Below, piece after piece: positions 1-9,051 of a DNA stretch of 64,000 nt. Under the pieces are notes generated by a model. It did no database searches. It was not told the origin of the DNA and saw nothing but the letters and a program-made list of their open reading frames with translations. The translations under genes were made by a program, and so were the position numbers. Origin of the DNA: Roseivirga sp. Its GTDB lineage: Bacteria; Bacteroidota; Bacteroidia; Cytophagales; Cyclobacteriaceae. Positions within the stretch are counted from its first letter, which is position 1, and each line of letters begins with the position of its first letter. Location of the stretch: the NCBI GenBank assembly GCA_021404565.1, contig JAAWWF010000003.1:62001-126000 (forward strand), read 5' to 3'.

Positions 1-534
1 ACGGTAAGGGCAAATATTCAGCAGTTGGTTGGTGGTGCCGGTGAAGACACGATTCTGGCCAGAGTTGGTGAGGGTATTGTTACTTCCATTGGTTCGGCCG
101 CCACACATAGTGAGGTGCTCGAAAACCCGGATAAGATTTCTAAACTGGTACTTCAGCGAGGTTTGGATGCCGGTACGGCTTTTGAAATACTCTCAATTGA
201 TATCGCTGATGTGGATGTGGGAGCAAACATTGGTGCTCAGCTTCAAACTGATCAGGCACAAGCTGACCTTAAGGTGGCTGAGGCAAAGGCAGAAGAGCGT
301 AGAGCCATGGCGGTAGCAGAGGAGCAGGAGATGAAAGCTAAATCTCAGGAAGCACGAGCCAAGGTGATTTTGGCCGAATCTGAGGTGCCACTGGCCATAG
401 CAGAATCCTTTCGTTCCGGCAACCTGGGGATTATGGACTTCTATAAGATGGAGAACATACAGGCAGATACCGATATGAGAGAATCTATTGCTAACCCGAA
501 ACAAAAAGGCTCTTCCAAGAAGGATAAGAAATAA
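1..534 (+). CDS. floA: Flotillin-like protein FloA, C-terminal part (5' end outside window)
   Basis: The frame is open from base 1, so the gene begins upstream of the window. The visible 177 residues match the conserved second half of FloA (UPF0365, a bacterial flotillin/SPFH relative). Seen are [29 protein letters not shown], the [20 protein letters not shown] segment, then an Ala/Glu-rich helical stretch ([20 protein letters not shown]) and a polar Lys/Ser-rich tail. FloA is known to be a membrane-anchored scaffold of functional membrane microdomains; the anchor lies in the missing N-terminus. Transcription ends at a hairpin just after the stop, facing a convergent gene. Confidence 0.93.
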   Translation, partial: TVRANIQQLVGGAGEDTILARVGEGIVTSIGSAATHSEVLENPDKISKLVLQRGLDAGTAFEILSIDIADVDVGANIGAQLQTDQAQADLKVAEAKAEERRAMAVAEEQEMKAKSQEARAKVILAESEVPLAIAESFRSGNLGIMDFYKMENIQADTDMRESIANPKQKGSSKKDKK

Positions 535-555
535 ATCTGAATCCAATTCAAATAA

Positions 556-598
556 GGCCCTTTCTCTGAACTTCAAGGCTCATGGAAAGGGTTTTTTA
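556..598 (+). terminator. Intrinsic terminator after floA
   Basis: Inverted repeat CCCTTTC (558-564) / GAAAGGG (585-591) followed directly by a run of six T. It lies 23 bases after the floA stop. The convergent WG-repeat gene ends at 596, so the structure sits between two converging genes. Confidence 0.7.
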
Positions 599-2812
599 TT
601 TAACTGGCAGGGTGATCCATTCTGAAGGTTCTCCGACAAGGTATAGCTGACCGAAAGCTTCAATGTTTTCGAATGCCACCGGTACTTTATCCTCACCCGA
701 AAGCGAAACAACTCCAAATCGACCTCCCTTGCTCACGATAAAATTCTGTCCGTCAGAAGTTTGAACGCTTTCATATTGGGGGCTTCGTATCAGGTTGCCA
801 CGTTTATCAGCAAGCCCTAATAGTCCTCCTGAATTGACTATTATATAGTTGTCAAATCTTTCAATTTTGTTGTACTGTAGCTCAAGTACTAAGTGACCTT
901 TCTTGTCTATCATGCCCGTAAAGTCATTCTGTTCAACCAGAGATAAGCCAGCATAAAAAGGAGCTATATGGCTGTATGAGGGTTGGATGATCAACTCTTC
1001 CTGTCGATTGATAATGCCCCATTTGCCAATAAGCTTTACCGCTGCCAGGCCTTCAGAAAAATGATCTACAGCCTCGTATCTATTGGCTATTCTTAGTCTG
1101 GCCTGTTCGCTTATAAAGCCCCATTGACCGTCAATTTTAGCGGCAATCCTATCTTCTGCATAAATGCCTAGTAATTCGGTATTAGGAGGTGTTCTAATCT
1201 TTTCCCCGGTTGAGGGGCGGAACAGCCAATGTGAGTCTGACTTTTTAAGCGCAAGCAAGTCATTATGTATGCTGTAAATAGAGTCGTAGTGATTTTTTGT
1301 CAGAGGTTGTCCCTGGTAATCCAGTACCTGATAACCGTCTTGGTCCTGGCTGATGAAGAGTCTGTTATTTAAGAGTCTTAACTTTTTCTGCGTATTAAAA
1401 ATGACCCGATCTGAGAAGTCAATGGTGCCTGACTGGGTGCCTTGTTGGTAATAAACAAAGCTGTCGTAGATAGCCAAAGAATCTTTATAGGGTGTTATGA
1501 TCCAGTGCCCACGGTCATTGATTACCCCTTGATTTCCCTGGTAATGAACCACCATTTTGTTTCCCACCATGGGTAAAAGGTCATCGTAAATAAAGGGGGT
1601 GACTTCATTTCCGTTTTGATCAAGAAGCCCGCTTTTACCATTTCTCACCGCCCCGATCCTGTGATCTGATACGGCAAAGAAGGATTCATAACGGTGGTTA
1701 CTTTGCAGTACCCCACGATGATTGAACGTTTGCCAGTCCTGCTTATCTCTTCGTCTGATCTGGCCGAAAATAACTTTCTCTCTGATTTCAACCTTGTCAT
1801 AGTTCATAGGTAGCACGAAGTTGCCCCTGGTGTCCATTATTCCCTGATATTCGCCATTGGAAACAATCAATAGCTTGTGTTTTACACTTACTAGTTGAAG
1901 ATTTTGCATATAAGTTTTGTACGCCTCTTCAATAGTGATTACCCCGACATTACCACTTGTTTGGATGGCGAAGTTATCGGCATCAATGGGAAGTACTTTG
2001 TCAAAGAAAAAGGCTTTGTCTCCGTTAAATTCCTGACCGAAAAGGGTCCATTTTTTAAAGGGTAATACCTTGGTTTTGCCTCCTTCGAGTCTTATGTCCT
2101 TATAAATGGGAGGAGTAGTCACCTTTCCCGTTTTGTCTACCAGGCCTTTTCGATTGTAGTAGGTGACCAGAAGGTTCTTTTCATCATAGGGGGCAATGTC
2201 TTCAAACTCAAAGGGTGATAGCTGCTGGCCTGTTGTACTGAAAATAGCGCTGAATCCTTCATCGTTTTTTACGCTGACTATTTCCTGCTCAACGGCATTT
2301 ATCGACAAATACTTTTGCTGAATTATACCTTTGCCATTTTTTGATAACAAACCAAATCTGTATTGTCCCTGGGTAAGTTTGCCTGCGATAAGCTGATCAG
2401 CTACAGGGGTCAACTGATCGTATTGAAGGCCAACTGCTACCTTACCTCGTACAGTGATAACACCGAATTTGTTAAGGATTGAAAACCTGCTTCTCAGGCC
2501 TGCGATAAGCAGGTTATCCCGGAAAGGATAGAGTATAGTATATTGATGTGCAGTGATTTTGCTTCCATCCATTGAGGCAAGCGCCCATTTCTCGTTTTGC
2601 TTAAGGCCTATGGTGTTGTTGAAAACACTGAAAGTAGCATCTGACCAGCCCACAGCATCGTATTCCGGTTTGACAACAACCTCCCTGGTTTCTTTGTTGA
2701 TGACGCCATATTTGCCATTTTCTCTAAAGGCTTCAAATTGGTCAAAAGCCAGTAGTCCCGAGTAGAGAAAAGTGAATAGGACAAAGGTGATAATACGGAC
2801 CGGCAATGACAT
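596..2812 (-). CDS. Secreted WG-repeat protein
   Basis: 738-aa protein with an N-terminal signal peptide (about residues 1-22, hydrophobic FVLFTFLYSGLLAF). The rest is made of degenerate WG/KWG repeats: KYGVINKE near residue 34, then FGLLSKNGKG, GIMDTRGNFV, GLLDQNGNEV, WGFISEQ, KWGIINRQ, GMIDKKGHLV, GLADKRGNL and FGVVSLSG. Each unit is about 40-60 residues of beta-strand type. WG-repeat proteins are common and mostly uncharacterised in Bacteroidota; the fold is thought to be a beta-propeller or solenoid. It is probably exported to the periplasm or surface. The substrate is unknown. It converges on floA and is separated from hemA upstream by 83 bases, so the two could be co-transcribed. Confidence 0.85.
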   Translation of the reverse strand: MSLPVRIITFVLFTFLYSGLLAFDQFEAFRENGKYGVINKETREVVVKPEYDAVGWSDATFSVFNNTIGLKQNEKWALASMDGSKITAHQYTILYPFRDNLLIAGLRSRFSILNKFGVITVRGKVAVGLQYDQLTPVADQLIAGKLTQGQYRFGLLSKNGKGIIQQKYLSINAVEQEIVSVKNDEGFSAIFSTTGQQLSPFEFEDIAPYDEKNLLVTYYNRKGLVDKTGKVTTPPIYKDIRLEGGKTKVLPFKKWTLFGQEFNGDKAFFFDKVLPIDADNFAIQTSGNVGVITIEEAYKTYMQNLQLVSVKHKLLIVSNGEYQGIMDTRGNFVLPMNYDKVEIREKVIFGQIRRRDKQDWQTFNHRGVLQSNHRYESFFAVSDHRIGAVRNGKSGLLDQNGNEVTPFIYDDLLPMVGNKMVVHYQGNQGVINDRGHWIITPYKDSLAIYDSFVYYQQGTQSGTIDFSDRVIFNTQKKLRLLNNRLFISQDQDGYQVLDYQGQPLTKNHYDSIYSIHNDLLALKKSDSHWLFRPSTGEKIRTPPNTELLGIYAEDRIAAKIDGQWGFISEQARLRIANRYEAVDHFSEGLAAVKLIGKWGIINRQEELIIQPSYSHIAPFYAGLSLVEQNDFTGMIDKKGHLVLELQYNKIERFDNYIIVNSGGLLGLADKRGNLIRSPQYESVQTSDGQNFIVSKGGRFGVVSLSGEDKVPVAFENIEAFGQLYLVGEPSEWITLPVK

Positions 2813-2895
2813 TAACTTCTAATACGTCAAATGTAATTGATAAGGCCGGAATTTCTTGCCTGCTATGAAAAAATGGGATTGACGGTAGTCAGAAG

Positions 2896-4158
2896 TTATT
2901 TCTGAACTTTATCTTTCTCAAGGTCAAAGAGGTCGTTCAAGACATCTATCAGGGTTTCTGCTTCACCTCTCTTACAGGCAGCCTTAAGCTGAAGAACAGG
3001 TAATTTCATGATCTTCTGGGTAATGCCTTTGGATAGCTTGTCTGCCAGAGCTTGTTGCTCCTTAGTAGCATTTTTCAGGTGTCTGGCAATCTCTTCCTGA
3101 CGAATCTGTTCAAGTGCGTTTTTTAGCTTCTTAATGGTGGGTGATACTTCCATATCCCTTGCCCAGCCATTAAATTCTCCCAGCGCTTCGTCAATGATCA
3201 ACTCCACCTCCGGAATAGCGGCTATCCTTTTCTCTACAGTCCTGGAGGCCTTAAGGTTGATCTCGTCAACATTGTAAACAGACACGCCTGCAATATTGGC
3301 TACCTCAGGGGCTATGCTTCGTGGTACGGAAAGGTCGATGAGGAACTTGTATCCATTTACAGGAACACCGGACATCCTCTCCATATTAACGAACGGACTA
3401 TCGGAGGCAATAGAGGAGATAATGATATCATAATTAGCCAGAGCCTCGTCAATACTGTCAAAGGGAATCGTGTTCAGCCCCAATTCAGCCCCAATGGTTT
3501 CTGCCTTGGACTGAGTGCGGTTGCAGATACTTACCTCAAGATGAGATTCAGTCATATGTTTACACACCTCCTGGCCTATTTCTCCCAAGCCAAGTACCAG
3601 TATTTTTGCACCTGCAATATTCTCTGCCAGGGTGTGTACTAACTCTGAAGCGGCATAAGAAACACTGGCCGCTCCATCTCTGAAGGCCGTCTCCTGAGCT
3701 ACTCTCTTGCTTGAAAAGAAGATGGTGTGCATAAGGCGGTGCAGAAATGCACCTGCAAGATTGGCGTCAGCCGACCATTGATAAGCTCTTTTTACCTGGT
3801 TGGCAATTTGCATATCGCCAACCACCTGCGCTTCAAGTCCCATTGACACTCTGAAAAGGTATCTCACAGCTTCAATCGAGCTCATCTTATCAAAGTAAGA
3901 TTCATATTGAAGTACATTGTCTATACCTCGGTTCAACCCTATAAGCTGAATAATTTCTTTGCTGAAATCCTGATTGGATGTGTAATAGACTTCTGTACGA
4001 TTGCAGGTTGATAGAATCAGGGTGTCCTGAAGTGGCAATATCTCAGAAATTCTTTCGAGAATAAGCTTCACGCTTTGCTCATCTAAGGCAATAATTTCCC
4101 GTATTGCTACAGGGGCACTTTTGAACGATAAACTTATTGCTTTAAAATCTGTCTGCAT
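2896..4158 (-). CDS. hemA: Glutamyl-tRNA reductase
   Basis: 420 aa, the usual length for the family. The enzyme reduces glutamyl-tRNA(Glu) to glutamate-1-semialdehyde with NADPH, the first committed step of C5-pathway tetrapyrrole synthesis. The signature LSTCNRTEVYY places the catalytic cysteine at residue 52. The substrate-binding domain is residues 1-155 and includes GLEAQVVGDMQIANQVKRAY. The NADPH-binding Rossmann segment is AKILVLGLGEIGQEVCKHM around residues 184-203. A helical dimerisation domain follows (about 310-420, FNGWARD and later). The start MQTDFKAI fits the family. No other heme genes are adjacent. The 220-base upstream region is AT-rich and divergent from the HhH gene. Confidence 0.95.
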   Translation of the reverse strand: MQTDFKAISLSFKSAPVAIREIIALDEQSVKLILERISEILPLQDTLILSTCNRTEVYYTSNQDFSKEIIQLIGLNRGIDNVLQYESYFDKMSSIEAVRYLFRVSMGLEAQVVGDMQIANQVKRAYQWSADANLAGAFLHRLMHTIFFSSKRVAQETAFRDGAASVSYAASELVHTLAENIAGAKILVLGLGEIGQEVCKHMTESHLEVSICNRTQSKAETIGAELGLNTIPFDSIDEALANYDIIISSIASDSPFVNMERMSGVPVNGYKFLIDLSVPRSIAPEVANIAGVSVYNVDEINLKASRTVEKRIAAIPEVELIIDEALGEFNGWARDMEVSPTIKKLKNALEQIRQEEIARHLKNATKEQQALADKLSKGITQKIMKLPVLQLKAACKRGEAETLIDVLNDLFDLEKDKVQK

Positions 4159-4381
4159 GATTAGTGTAATTGCTTACTTCTATTACGCGATTGCAAAATT
4201 AAACCCAACCCCCCTCTTAAAAAAGTGATTAAAATCATGTCTGTTTATTTAGAGTCTTTCTAAATAGTAAGGTTTGCTGAGGCTTTGGCGTTGCTGTTTT
4301 TTTTAATTTACTTTTAATAATCTAATAAATAAAATAAATTGTTATGGATAGCGTAATTTTTTCATTAACAATACGGCCCAT

Positions 4382-5332
4382 ATGCTAAACAGGCTGCGTC
4401 AGCTTATTCGTAATTACTTTGGTTTCTCCAGGGTGGAAACAAACGGCTTCCTTGTGTTGGTTCCCTTGATGGTGATAATCCTCTTTTTACCCGGAATCTA
4501 TGTCAGTCTTTTTTCTAAAGAATATGATCCTTATAAAGAGGATATAAAGATCATGGACAGCCTAATGGCGATCTGGGATGCTGGTGTAATTGCAGAGGTT
4601 AATTTGTTTAAGGAAGAACCTGAAATATTAATAGCTTTAAAACCATTCGACCCCAACCGGATCGGTAGGAATGAGATGCGTTCTTTGGGTATTCCTGATT
4701 TTCTGACAAGAAGAATCGATAATTACAGGAAGAAAGGAGGGAAGTTTAAGGTCAAGAACGACCTCGCGCGCATATATGATTTCCCTGACAGTTTGTTCAA
4801 TGTGCTGGAGTCATACATTGAGTTGCCGGATAAAATAGAGAGGCGGAAGTCTGAAATTTCTGCGAAGAGTAGCGGTCGTAACGATAGTAACTATTCGAAA
4901 TCATTTGTCAGGCATAAAAAGGAATCACCAAAGCTGTGGATTGATTTAAATGAGGCTGATACAATGGAACTCAGGAAATTGAAGGGGATTGGACCGTCCT
5001 TTTCCCGGAGAATAGTTAAATACAGGTCTCTACTCGGTGGTTTTATCACAAAGGATCAACTGACGGAAGTTTATGGGCTTTCTGATTCCCTATATACTGC
5101 CCTTTCCGATCAGATATATGTGGGTATTGCAGACAGCCTCGTCACCATTAATGTCAATCTCGCCAGCTATGAAACCTTAAAGAAACATCCCTACATCAGC
5201 TACAAAGTGGCTCGTGAGATCTTGAAGAGTCGTAGTAAAATAGGTAAATTCCGCAGCCTTCAGGACCTGAAGGTCGTACAGGGGTTAGATTCAGTCCAAA
5301 TGACAAGGCTGGATCCATATATTACCTATTGA
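4382..5332 (+). CDS. Membrane-anchored helix-hairpin-helix protein (ComEA-like repeats)
   Basis: 316 aa. A single N-terminal membrane segment (about residues 24-44, FLVLVPLMVIILFLPGIYVSL) is followed by three helix-hairpin-helix modules. The first is FDPNRIGRNEMRSLGI near residue 96, the second DLNEADTMELRKLKGIGPS near 188, and the third NVNLASYETLKKHPYISY near 258. The second carries the canonical KGIGPSFSRRIVKYR hairpin. Such modules bind DNA non-specifically in ComEA, which acts in competence. Bacteroidota have related membrane HhH proteins whose role has not been established. The stop codon lies 5 bases before the proposed nnr start, so the two form an operon. Confidence 0.85.
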   Translation: MLNRLRQLIRNYFGFSRVETNGFLVLVPLMVIILFLPGIYVSLFSKEYDPYKEDIKIMDSLMAIWDAGVIAEVNLFKEEPEILIALKPFDPNRIGRNEMRSLGIPDFLTRRIDNYRKKGGKFKVKNDLARIYDFPDSLFNVLESYIELPDKIERRKSEISAKSSGRNDSNYSKSFVRHKKESPKLWIDLNEADTMELRKLKGIGPSFSRRIVKYRSLLGGFITKDQLTEVYGLSDSLYTALSDQIYVGIADSLVTINVNLASYETLKKHPYISYKVAREILKSRSKIGKFRSLQDLKVVQGLDSVQMTRLDPYITY

Positions 5333-5337
5333 GCAGG

Positions 5338-6846
5338 ATGCAAAAAATACTAAGTGCTTCTGAGATTAGAGCAGCGGATCAGTTTACGATTGAGCATGAG
5401 CCAATAGCTTCTATCGATTTGATGGAAAGAGCTTCTCTGGCTTTCGTGGAAGAATTTTTGAGGTATATAAAACCGAATACCAGCGTAAATGTGATTTGCG
5501 GGCCAGGGAATAATGGAGGTGATGGTCTGGCAATTGCCCGTATGCTCTTAGCCAGGGGTTTTGAAGTCAGCTGCTTTTTAGTAAATGTCGCGGCTAAGCT
5601 TTCTGAGGATTGTTCGGTCAATCTGGAAAGGCTAAAGAAAGTGACAGAGGTAAAGTTGGTTGATAGCCTGTCTGATTTGGAACTGTTAAATGGTGTTATC
5701 ATTGATGCCATTTTCGGGTCAGGGCTTAATAGGTCTGTAACTGGTCTGGCGGCTGAAGTAATTGTAAAGGCCAATGATAGTGGCTTACCGATAGTGTCTG
5801 TTGATATGCCATCGGGTTTGATGGCGGATGAGGTCAGCCTGAAAGGAGTGATAATCAAGGCCTCTGGCACAATTACTTTTCAATTGCCAAAACTATCTTT
5901 CCTTGTTCCTGAGTCGGGGCGCTACGTAGGAGAGTGGTATGCTGTCGATATTGGTTTATCTACTGAGTTTATCAGGAGACAAACATCTCGCCATTCGCTC
6001 ATTGATACTGCCTATGTATCGGGAGTACTTCCGGTGAGAGGAAAGTTCGGGCATAAAGGCAGCTATGGTCGGGTGCAGCTTGTTGCTGGAAGTCTGGGTA
6101 AGATGGGTGCTGCCACTCTTTGTGGTGAGGCCTGTTTGAAATCTGGTGCCGGTTTGCTGACAATTCACGTACCGGGGGTAGGGTTGAACGTGGTACAAAC
6201 CGTATTAAGAGAAGCAATGGCTACTGTAGATGAGTGCGAAACACACATCTGCGATATTCCTGTGATGACAAATGCCGATGTAATCTGTGTAGGTCCGGGT
6301 TTGGGAACCAACAAAGAAACGGCTTTGGCGCTGGAGAAATTGCTTCAGGAAACCAAGGTGCCTATGGTAATTGATGCGGACGCCTTAAATATCATTGCAG
6401 AAACACCCGCTTTGCTAGAGCATATTCCAGAAGGGTCTGTGCTTACTCCACATGTTGGAGAACTTGAAAGACTGGTCGGTAAACAACCTGAGGGTTTGGC
6501 AAGAGTCAGAAAAATAATAGAAATCTCTGTAACGAATCGGTTGGTTGTTGTTCTAAAGGGTGCACACTCAGCAGTGTCTGATGAATCTGGGCAGGTGTTT
6601 TTTAACACTACCGGTAATTCAGGTATGGCTACTGCAGGCAGTGGCGATGTATTGGCAGGTGTAATTGCCGGTTTGATGGCTCAAGGATTGAGTGGGAAAG
6701 AAGCGGCTATCAGTGGAGTTTTCCTGCACGGAATGGCCGGGGATTTAGCTAAAAACAAAGTCGGTAAAACGTCTTTGATGGCATCAAATTTGCTTAATGA
6801 ATTACATCAGGCTTTTAGTAACGTAACGATAACGTCATTATTTTAA
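5338..6846 (+). CDS. nnr: Bifunctional NAD(P)H-hydrate epimerase / ADP-dependent dehydratase
   Basis: 502 aa from the ATG at 5338. A TTG at 5329 overlaps the previous stop and would add three residues, but MQKILSASEIRAADQF is the usual family start. The N-terminal half is the YjeF_N epimerase (CGPGNNGGDGLAIARML near residue 54, IIDAIFGSGL, VDMPSGL). The C-terminal half is the carbohydrate-kinase-like dehydratase (GAATLCGEACLKSGAGLL, VLTPHVGELERL, GNSGMATAGSGDVLAGVIAG). Together the domains repair damaged NAD(P)H hydrates, with ADP as phosphate donor in the dehydration. Both domains look complete. It is co-transcribed with the HhH gene. Confidence 0.95.
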   Translation: MQKILSASEIRAADQFTIEHEPIASIDLMERASLAFVEEFLRYIKPNTSVNVICGPGNNGGDGLAIARMLLARGFEVSCFLVNVAAKLSEDCSVNLERLKKVTEVKLVDSLSDLELLNGVIIDAIFGSGLNRSVTGLAAEVIVKANDSGLPIVSVDMPSGLMADEVSLKGVIIKASGTITFQLPKLSFLVPESGRYVGEWYAVDIGLSTEFIRRQTSRHSLIDTAYVSGVLPVRGKFGHKGSYGRVQLVAGSLGKMGAATLCGEACLKSGAGLLTIHVPGVGLNVVQTVLREAMATVDECETHICDIPVMTNADVICVGPGLGTNKETALALEKLLQETKVPMVIDADALNIIAETPALLEHIPEGSVLTPHVGELERLVGKQPEGLARVRKIIEISVTNRLVVVLKGAHSAVSDESGQVFFNTTGNSGMATAGSGDVLAGVIAGLMAQGLSGKEAAISGVFLHGMAGDLAKNKVGKTSLMASNLLNELHQAFSNVTITSLF

Positions 6847-6901
6847 AAAATAACTAACTTTAACTAAACCTTTAATCGAGATTAGGGGTCTATATAATCA
6901 G

Positions 6902-7282
6902 ATGAAAATCATCAACCATAAAATATCCTTCACCAAAACACTGTTCTTCAGCTTCTTGCTGATGATGGCATTTGCCTTCCAGTCTCAGGCCCAACAGGGG
7001 CAAGAGCTTGCGGCAAAGAACAATGGTGCTCAGGTAAAGGTTGAGGTTTTTCCAAATCCCGCGACTAACTATCTAACGGTGGATTTGTCGAAATTGTCTT
7101 TAGACGACCCGAAAATTGAAATAAGAAATATTATCGGTAGCAAAATGCGCTTCCGTTCTGAAGATTTGGGTGGTAAAAAGCAGCGGCTTGATGTTCAGGA
7201 TTATCCTCCGGGATACTATCTCGTTTTAGTACGGGACGACAAAACGAAATTTCAGCAGACCGTAAGGTTCTCCAAAAAATAA
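6902..7282 (+). CDS. Small secreted protein consisting mainly of a T9SS type A sorting domain
   Basis: 126 aa. A signal peptide (residues 1-30, cleavage likely after AFQSQAQ) leads to a short linker. The remaining 85 residues look like a complete type A C-terminal secretion domain: VKVEVFPNPATNYLTVDL, then KIEIRNIIGSKMR, LDVQDYPPGYYLVLV and KFQQTVRFSKK. In T9SS cargo this domain directs export across the outer membrane and is usually cleaved or modified. Here there is almost no passenger. It follows nnr by 55 bases and ends in a strong terminator, so it may be read as the last gene of that operon or separately. No function can be assigned. Confidence 0.85.
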   Translation: MKIINHKISFTKTLFFSFLLMMAFAFQSQAQQGQELAAKNNGAQVKVEVFPNPATNYLTVDLSKLSLDDPKIEIRNIIGSKMRFRSEDLGGKKQRLDVQDYPPGYYLVLVRDDKTKFQQTVRFSKK

Positions 7283-7288
7283 CAAAAG

Positions 7289-7316
7289 AAAAAGGCCGCT
7301 AAAAGCGGCCTTTTTC
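7289..7316. terminator. Bidirectional intrinsic terminator
   Basis: Perfect 7-bp GC-rich stem GGCCGCT (7294-7300) / AGCGGCC (7304-7310), extended by A-run/T-run pairing on both sides. The A-run before and T-run after let it serve both the plus-strand T9SS-domain gene and the minus-strand asnS. Confidence 0.85.
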
Positions 7317-7341
7317 TTTTGTGTCTGTTCTATTCCTTAAA

Positions 7342-8787
7342 TCAGAATGATGCACTTCCCGGAGTTCTTGGGAAAGGTATTACGTCTCTGATGTTGGTCA
7401 TTCCTGTTATAAAGAGAATCATTCGCTCAAAACCCAGTCCGAAACCACTATGCGGTGCTGACCCATATCTGCGGGTATCCAGGTACCAATCCAGTTCGTC
7501 CTGTGGTACTCCCATCTTATCCATAAGGCCAGTGAGCTTATCCAGGCGTTCCTCTCGTTGCGAACCTCCTACAATTTCTCCGATTCCCGGAAAAAGTATA
7601 TCCATGGCGGCCACTGTTTTGCCATCATCGTTTTGACGCATGTAGAAAGCCTTGATCTCCGTGGGATAATCCACAAGAATCACCGGCTTTTTAAAATGCT
7701 TTTCTACCAGATAGCGTTCGTGTTCCGACTGCAGGTCTGTGCCCCAACCTTCTATAGGGAATTGAAACTTCTTCTTTTTGTTAGGTTTAGAGTTTCTCAG
7801 AATATCGATAGCCTCTGTATAGGTCAATCGGACAAAATCATTCTCTAATACGAACTTCAATTTATCTGTGAGCGACATTTCACTTCGCTCAATGGCAGGT
7901 TTGGTTTTCTCCTCATCGAGCAGGCGTTTTTCAAGAAATGCCAGGTCATCCGCACAGTTTTCCAGTGCGTATTGGATGAGGTATTTCAGAAACTCCTCCG
8001 CCAGATCCATGTTGTCGTTCAGGTCGTAAAAAGCCATTTCAGGCTCAATCATCCAGAATTCTGCCAGGTGGCGGGTTGTGTTGGAGTTCTCAGCACGAAA
8101 AGTCGGCCCAAAGGTATAAATGTCCGACAGAGCCATGGCACCAAGTTCTCCTTCCAGCTGGCCTGATACGGTCAGGTTGGTCTCTTTTTCAAAGAAATCC
8201 TGTTTGTAGTCAACCTCACCATCTTCAGTAAGTGGTGGGTTTTTTGGGTCCAACGCTGATACTCTGAACATTTCACCCGCACCCTCGGCATCAGAGCCCG
8301 TAATAAACGGGGTGTGCCAGTAACAAAAGCCCTTTGAGTTGAAGAAATGATGTACAGCATAAGCCATGGCATGGCGAATACGGAAGACTGCCCCGAAGGT
8401 ATTGGTACGTGGGCGCAAGTGCGCAATCTCTCTTAAAAACTCAAAAGAATGTTTTTTGGGCTGAAGTGGATATTTTTCCGGATCAGCTATGCCCAAAACC
8501 TCGATACTATCAGCATGTATTTCTACACTTTGGCCCGCCCCCCGCGACTCAACCAACATTCCAGTGGCTGCGATGCTGGCCCCGGTAGTAACCTGTTTCA
8601 GGGTTTCTTCCGAAATAATGGTTGGGTCAGCTACGATCTGTAAGCTGTGAATAGTACTTCCGTCATTAAGAGCTATAAAATTGACATTTTTATTTCCGCG
8701 TTTTGTTCTTACCCATCCTTTTACCGTTACCTCTATGCCGGGTTTGGCACTTCGAAGCAATGCGTCAATTTTAGTTCTGCTTGTCAT
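7342..8787 (-). CDS. asnS: Asparaginyl-tRNA synthetase
   Basis: 481 aa, normal length. The enzyme charges tRNA(Asn) with asparagine. The N-terminal OB-fold anticodon-binding domain (residues 15-105, [19 protein letters not shown]) is followed by the class IIb catalytic core. That core shows motif 2-type [21 protein letters not shown] and motif 3 [20 protein letters not shown] near the C-terminus. The C-terminal [13 protein letters not shown] is characteristic of AsnRS/AspRS-like enzymes. The Asn assignment rests on overall resemblance to AsnRS. It is a monocistronic minus-strand gene, divergent from rpoN across 264 bases. Confidence 0.95.
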   Translation of the reverse strand: MTSRTKIDALLRSAKPGIEVTVKGWVRTKRGNKNVNFIALNDGSTIHSLQIVADPTIISEETLKQVTTGASIAATGMLVESRGAGQSVEIHADSIEVLGIADPEKYPLQPKKHSFEFLREIAHLRPRTNTFGAVFRIRHAMAYAVHHFFNSKGFCYWHTPFITGSDAEGAGEMFRVSALDPKNPPLTEDGEVDYKQDFFEKETNLTVSGQLEGELGAMALSDIYTFGPTFRAENSNTTRHLAEFWMIEPEMAFYDLNDNMDLAEEFLKYLIQYALENCADDLAFLEKRLLDEEKTKPAIERSEMSLTDKLKFVLENDFVRLTYTEAIDILRNSKPNKKKKFQFPIEGWGTDLQSEHERYLVEKHFKKPVILVDYPTEIKAFYMRQNDDGKTVAAMDILFPGIGEIVGGSQREERLDKLTGLMDKMGVPQDELDWYLDTRRYGSAPHSGFGLGFERMILFITGMTNIRDVIPFPRTPGSASF

Positions 8788-9051
8788 GACATTTTGTTCT
8801 AATTATTTCAAAATAAAAATGAACGCAAAGCAACTATATTTTGCATACATACACAACTATGTATCCTGAAAATCATGTAGTTAAAAGCAGGGGCTGATCC
8901 GTATTGAAATGATGTCAAAAAGGCCGATTAGTATGTGTGAGTGCCCTTTTTAATTTTTTGCATGATTTTTGTTAAAAAGTTGGCTTATCAGATCGATTGA
9001 TCAATTGTTTCTTTTAAATTTGACTTAGGTCAAAATAGTTTTTTTAGCTGC

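Noticed and set aside
9019-9043. Bacteroidota-type -33/-7 promoter before rpoN (TTTG and TAGTTTTT)
   Set aside because: Spacing of 13 bases between the elements is too short for the usual 19-21, so no promoter is called.
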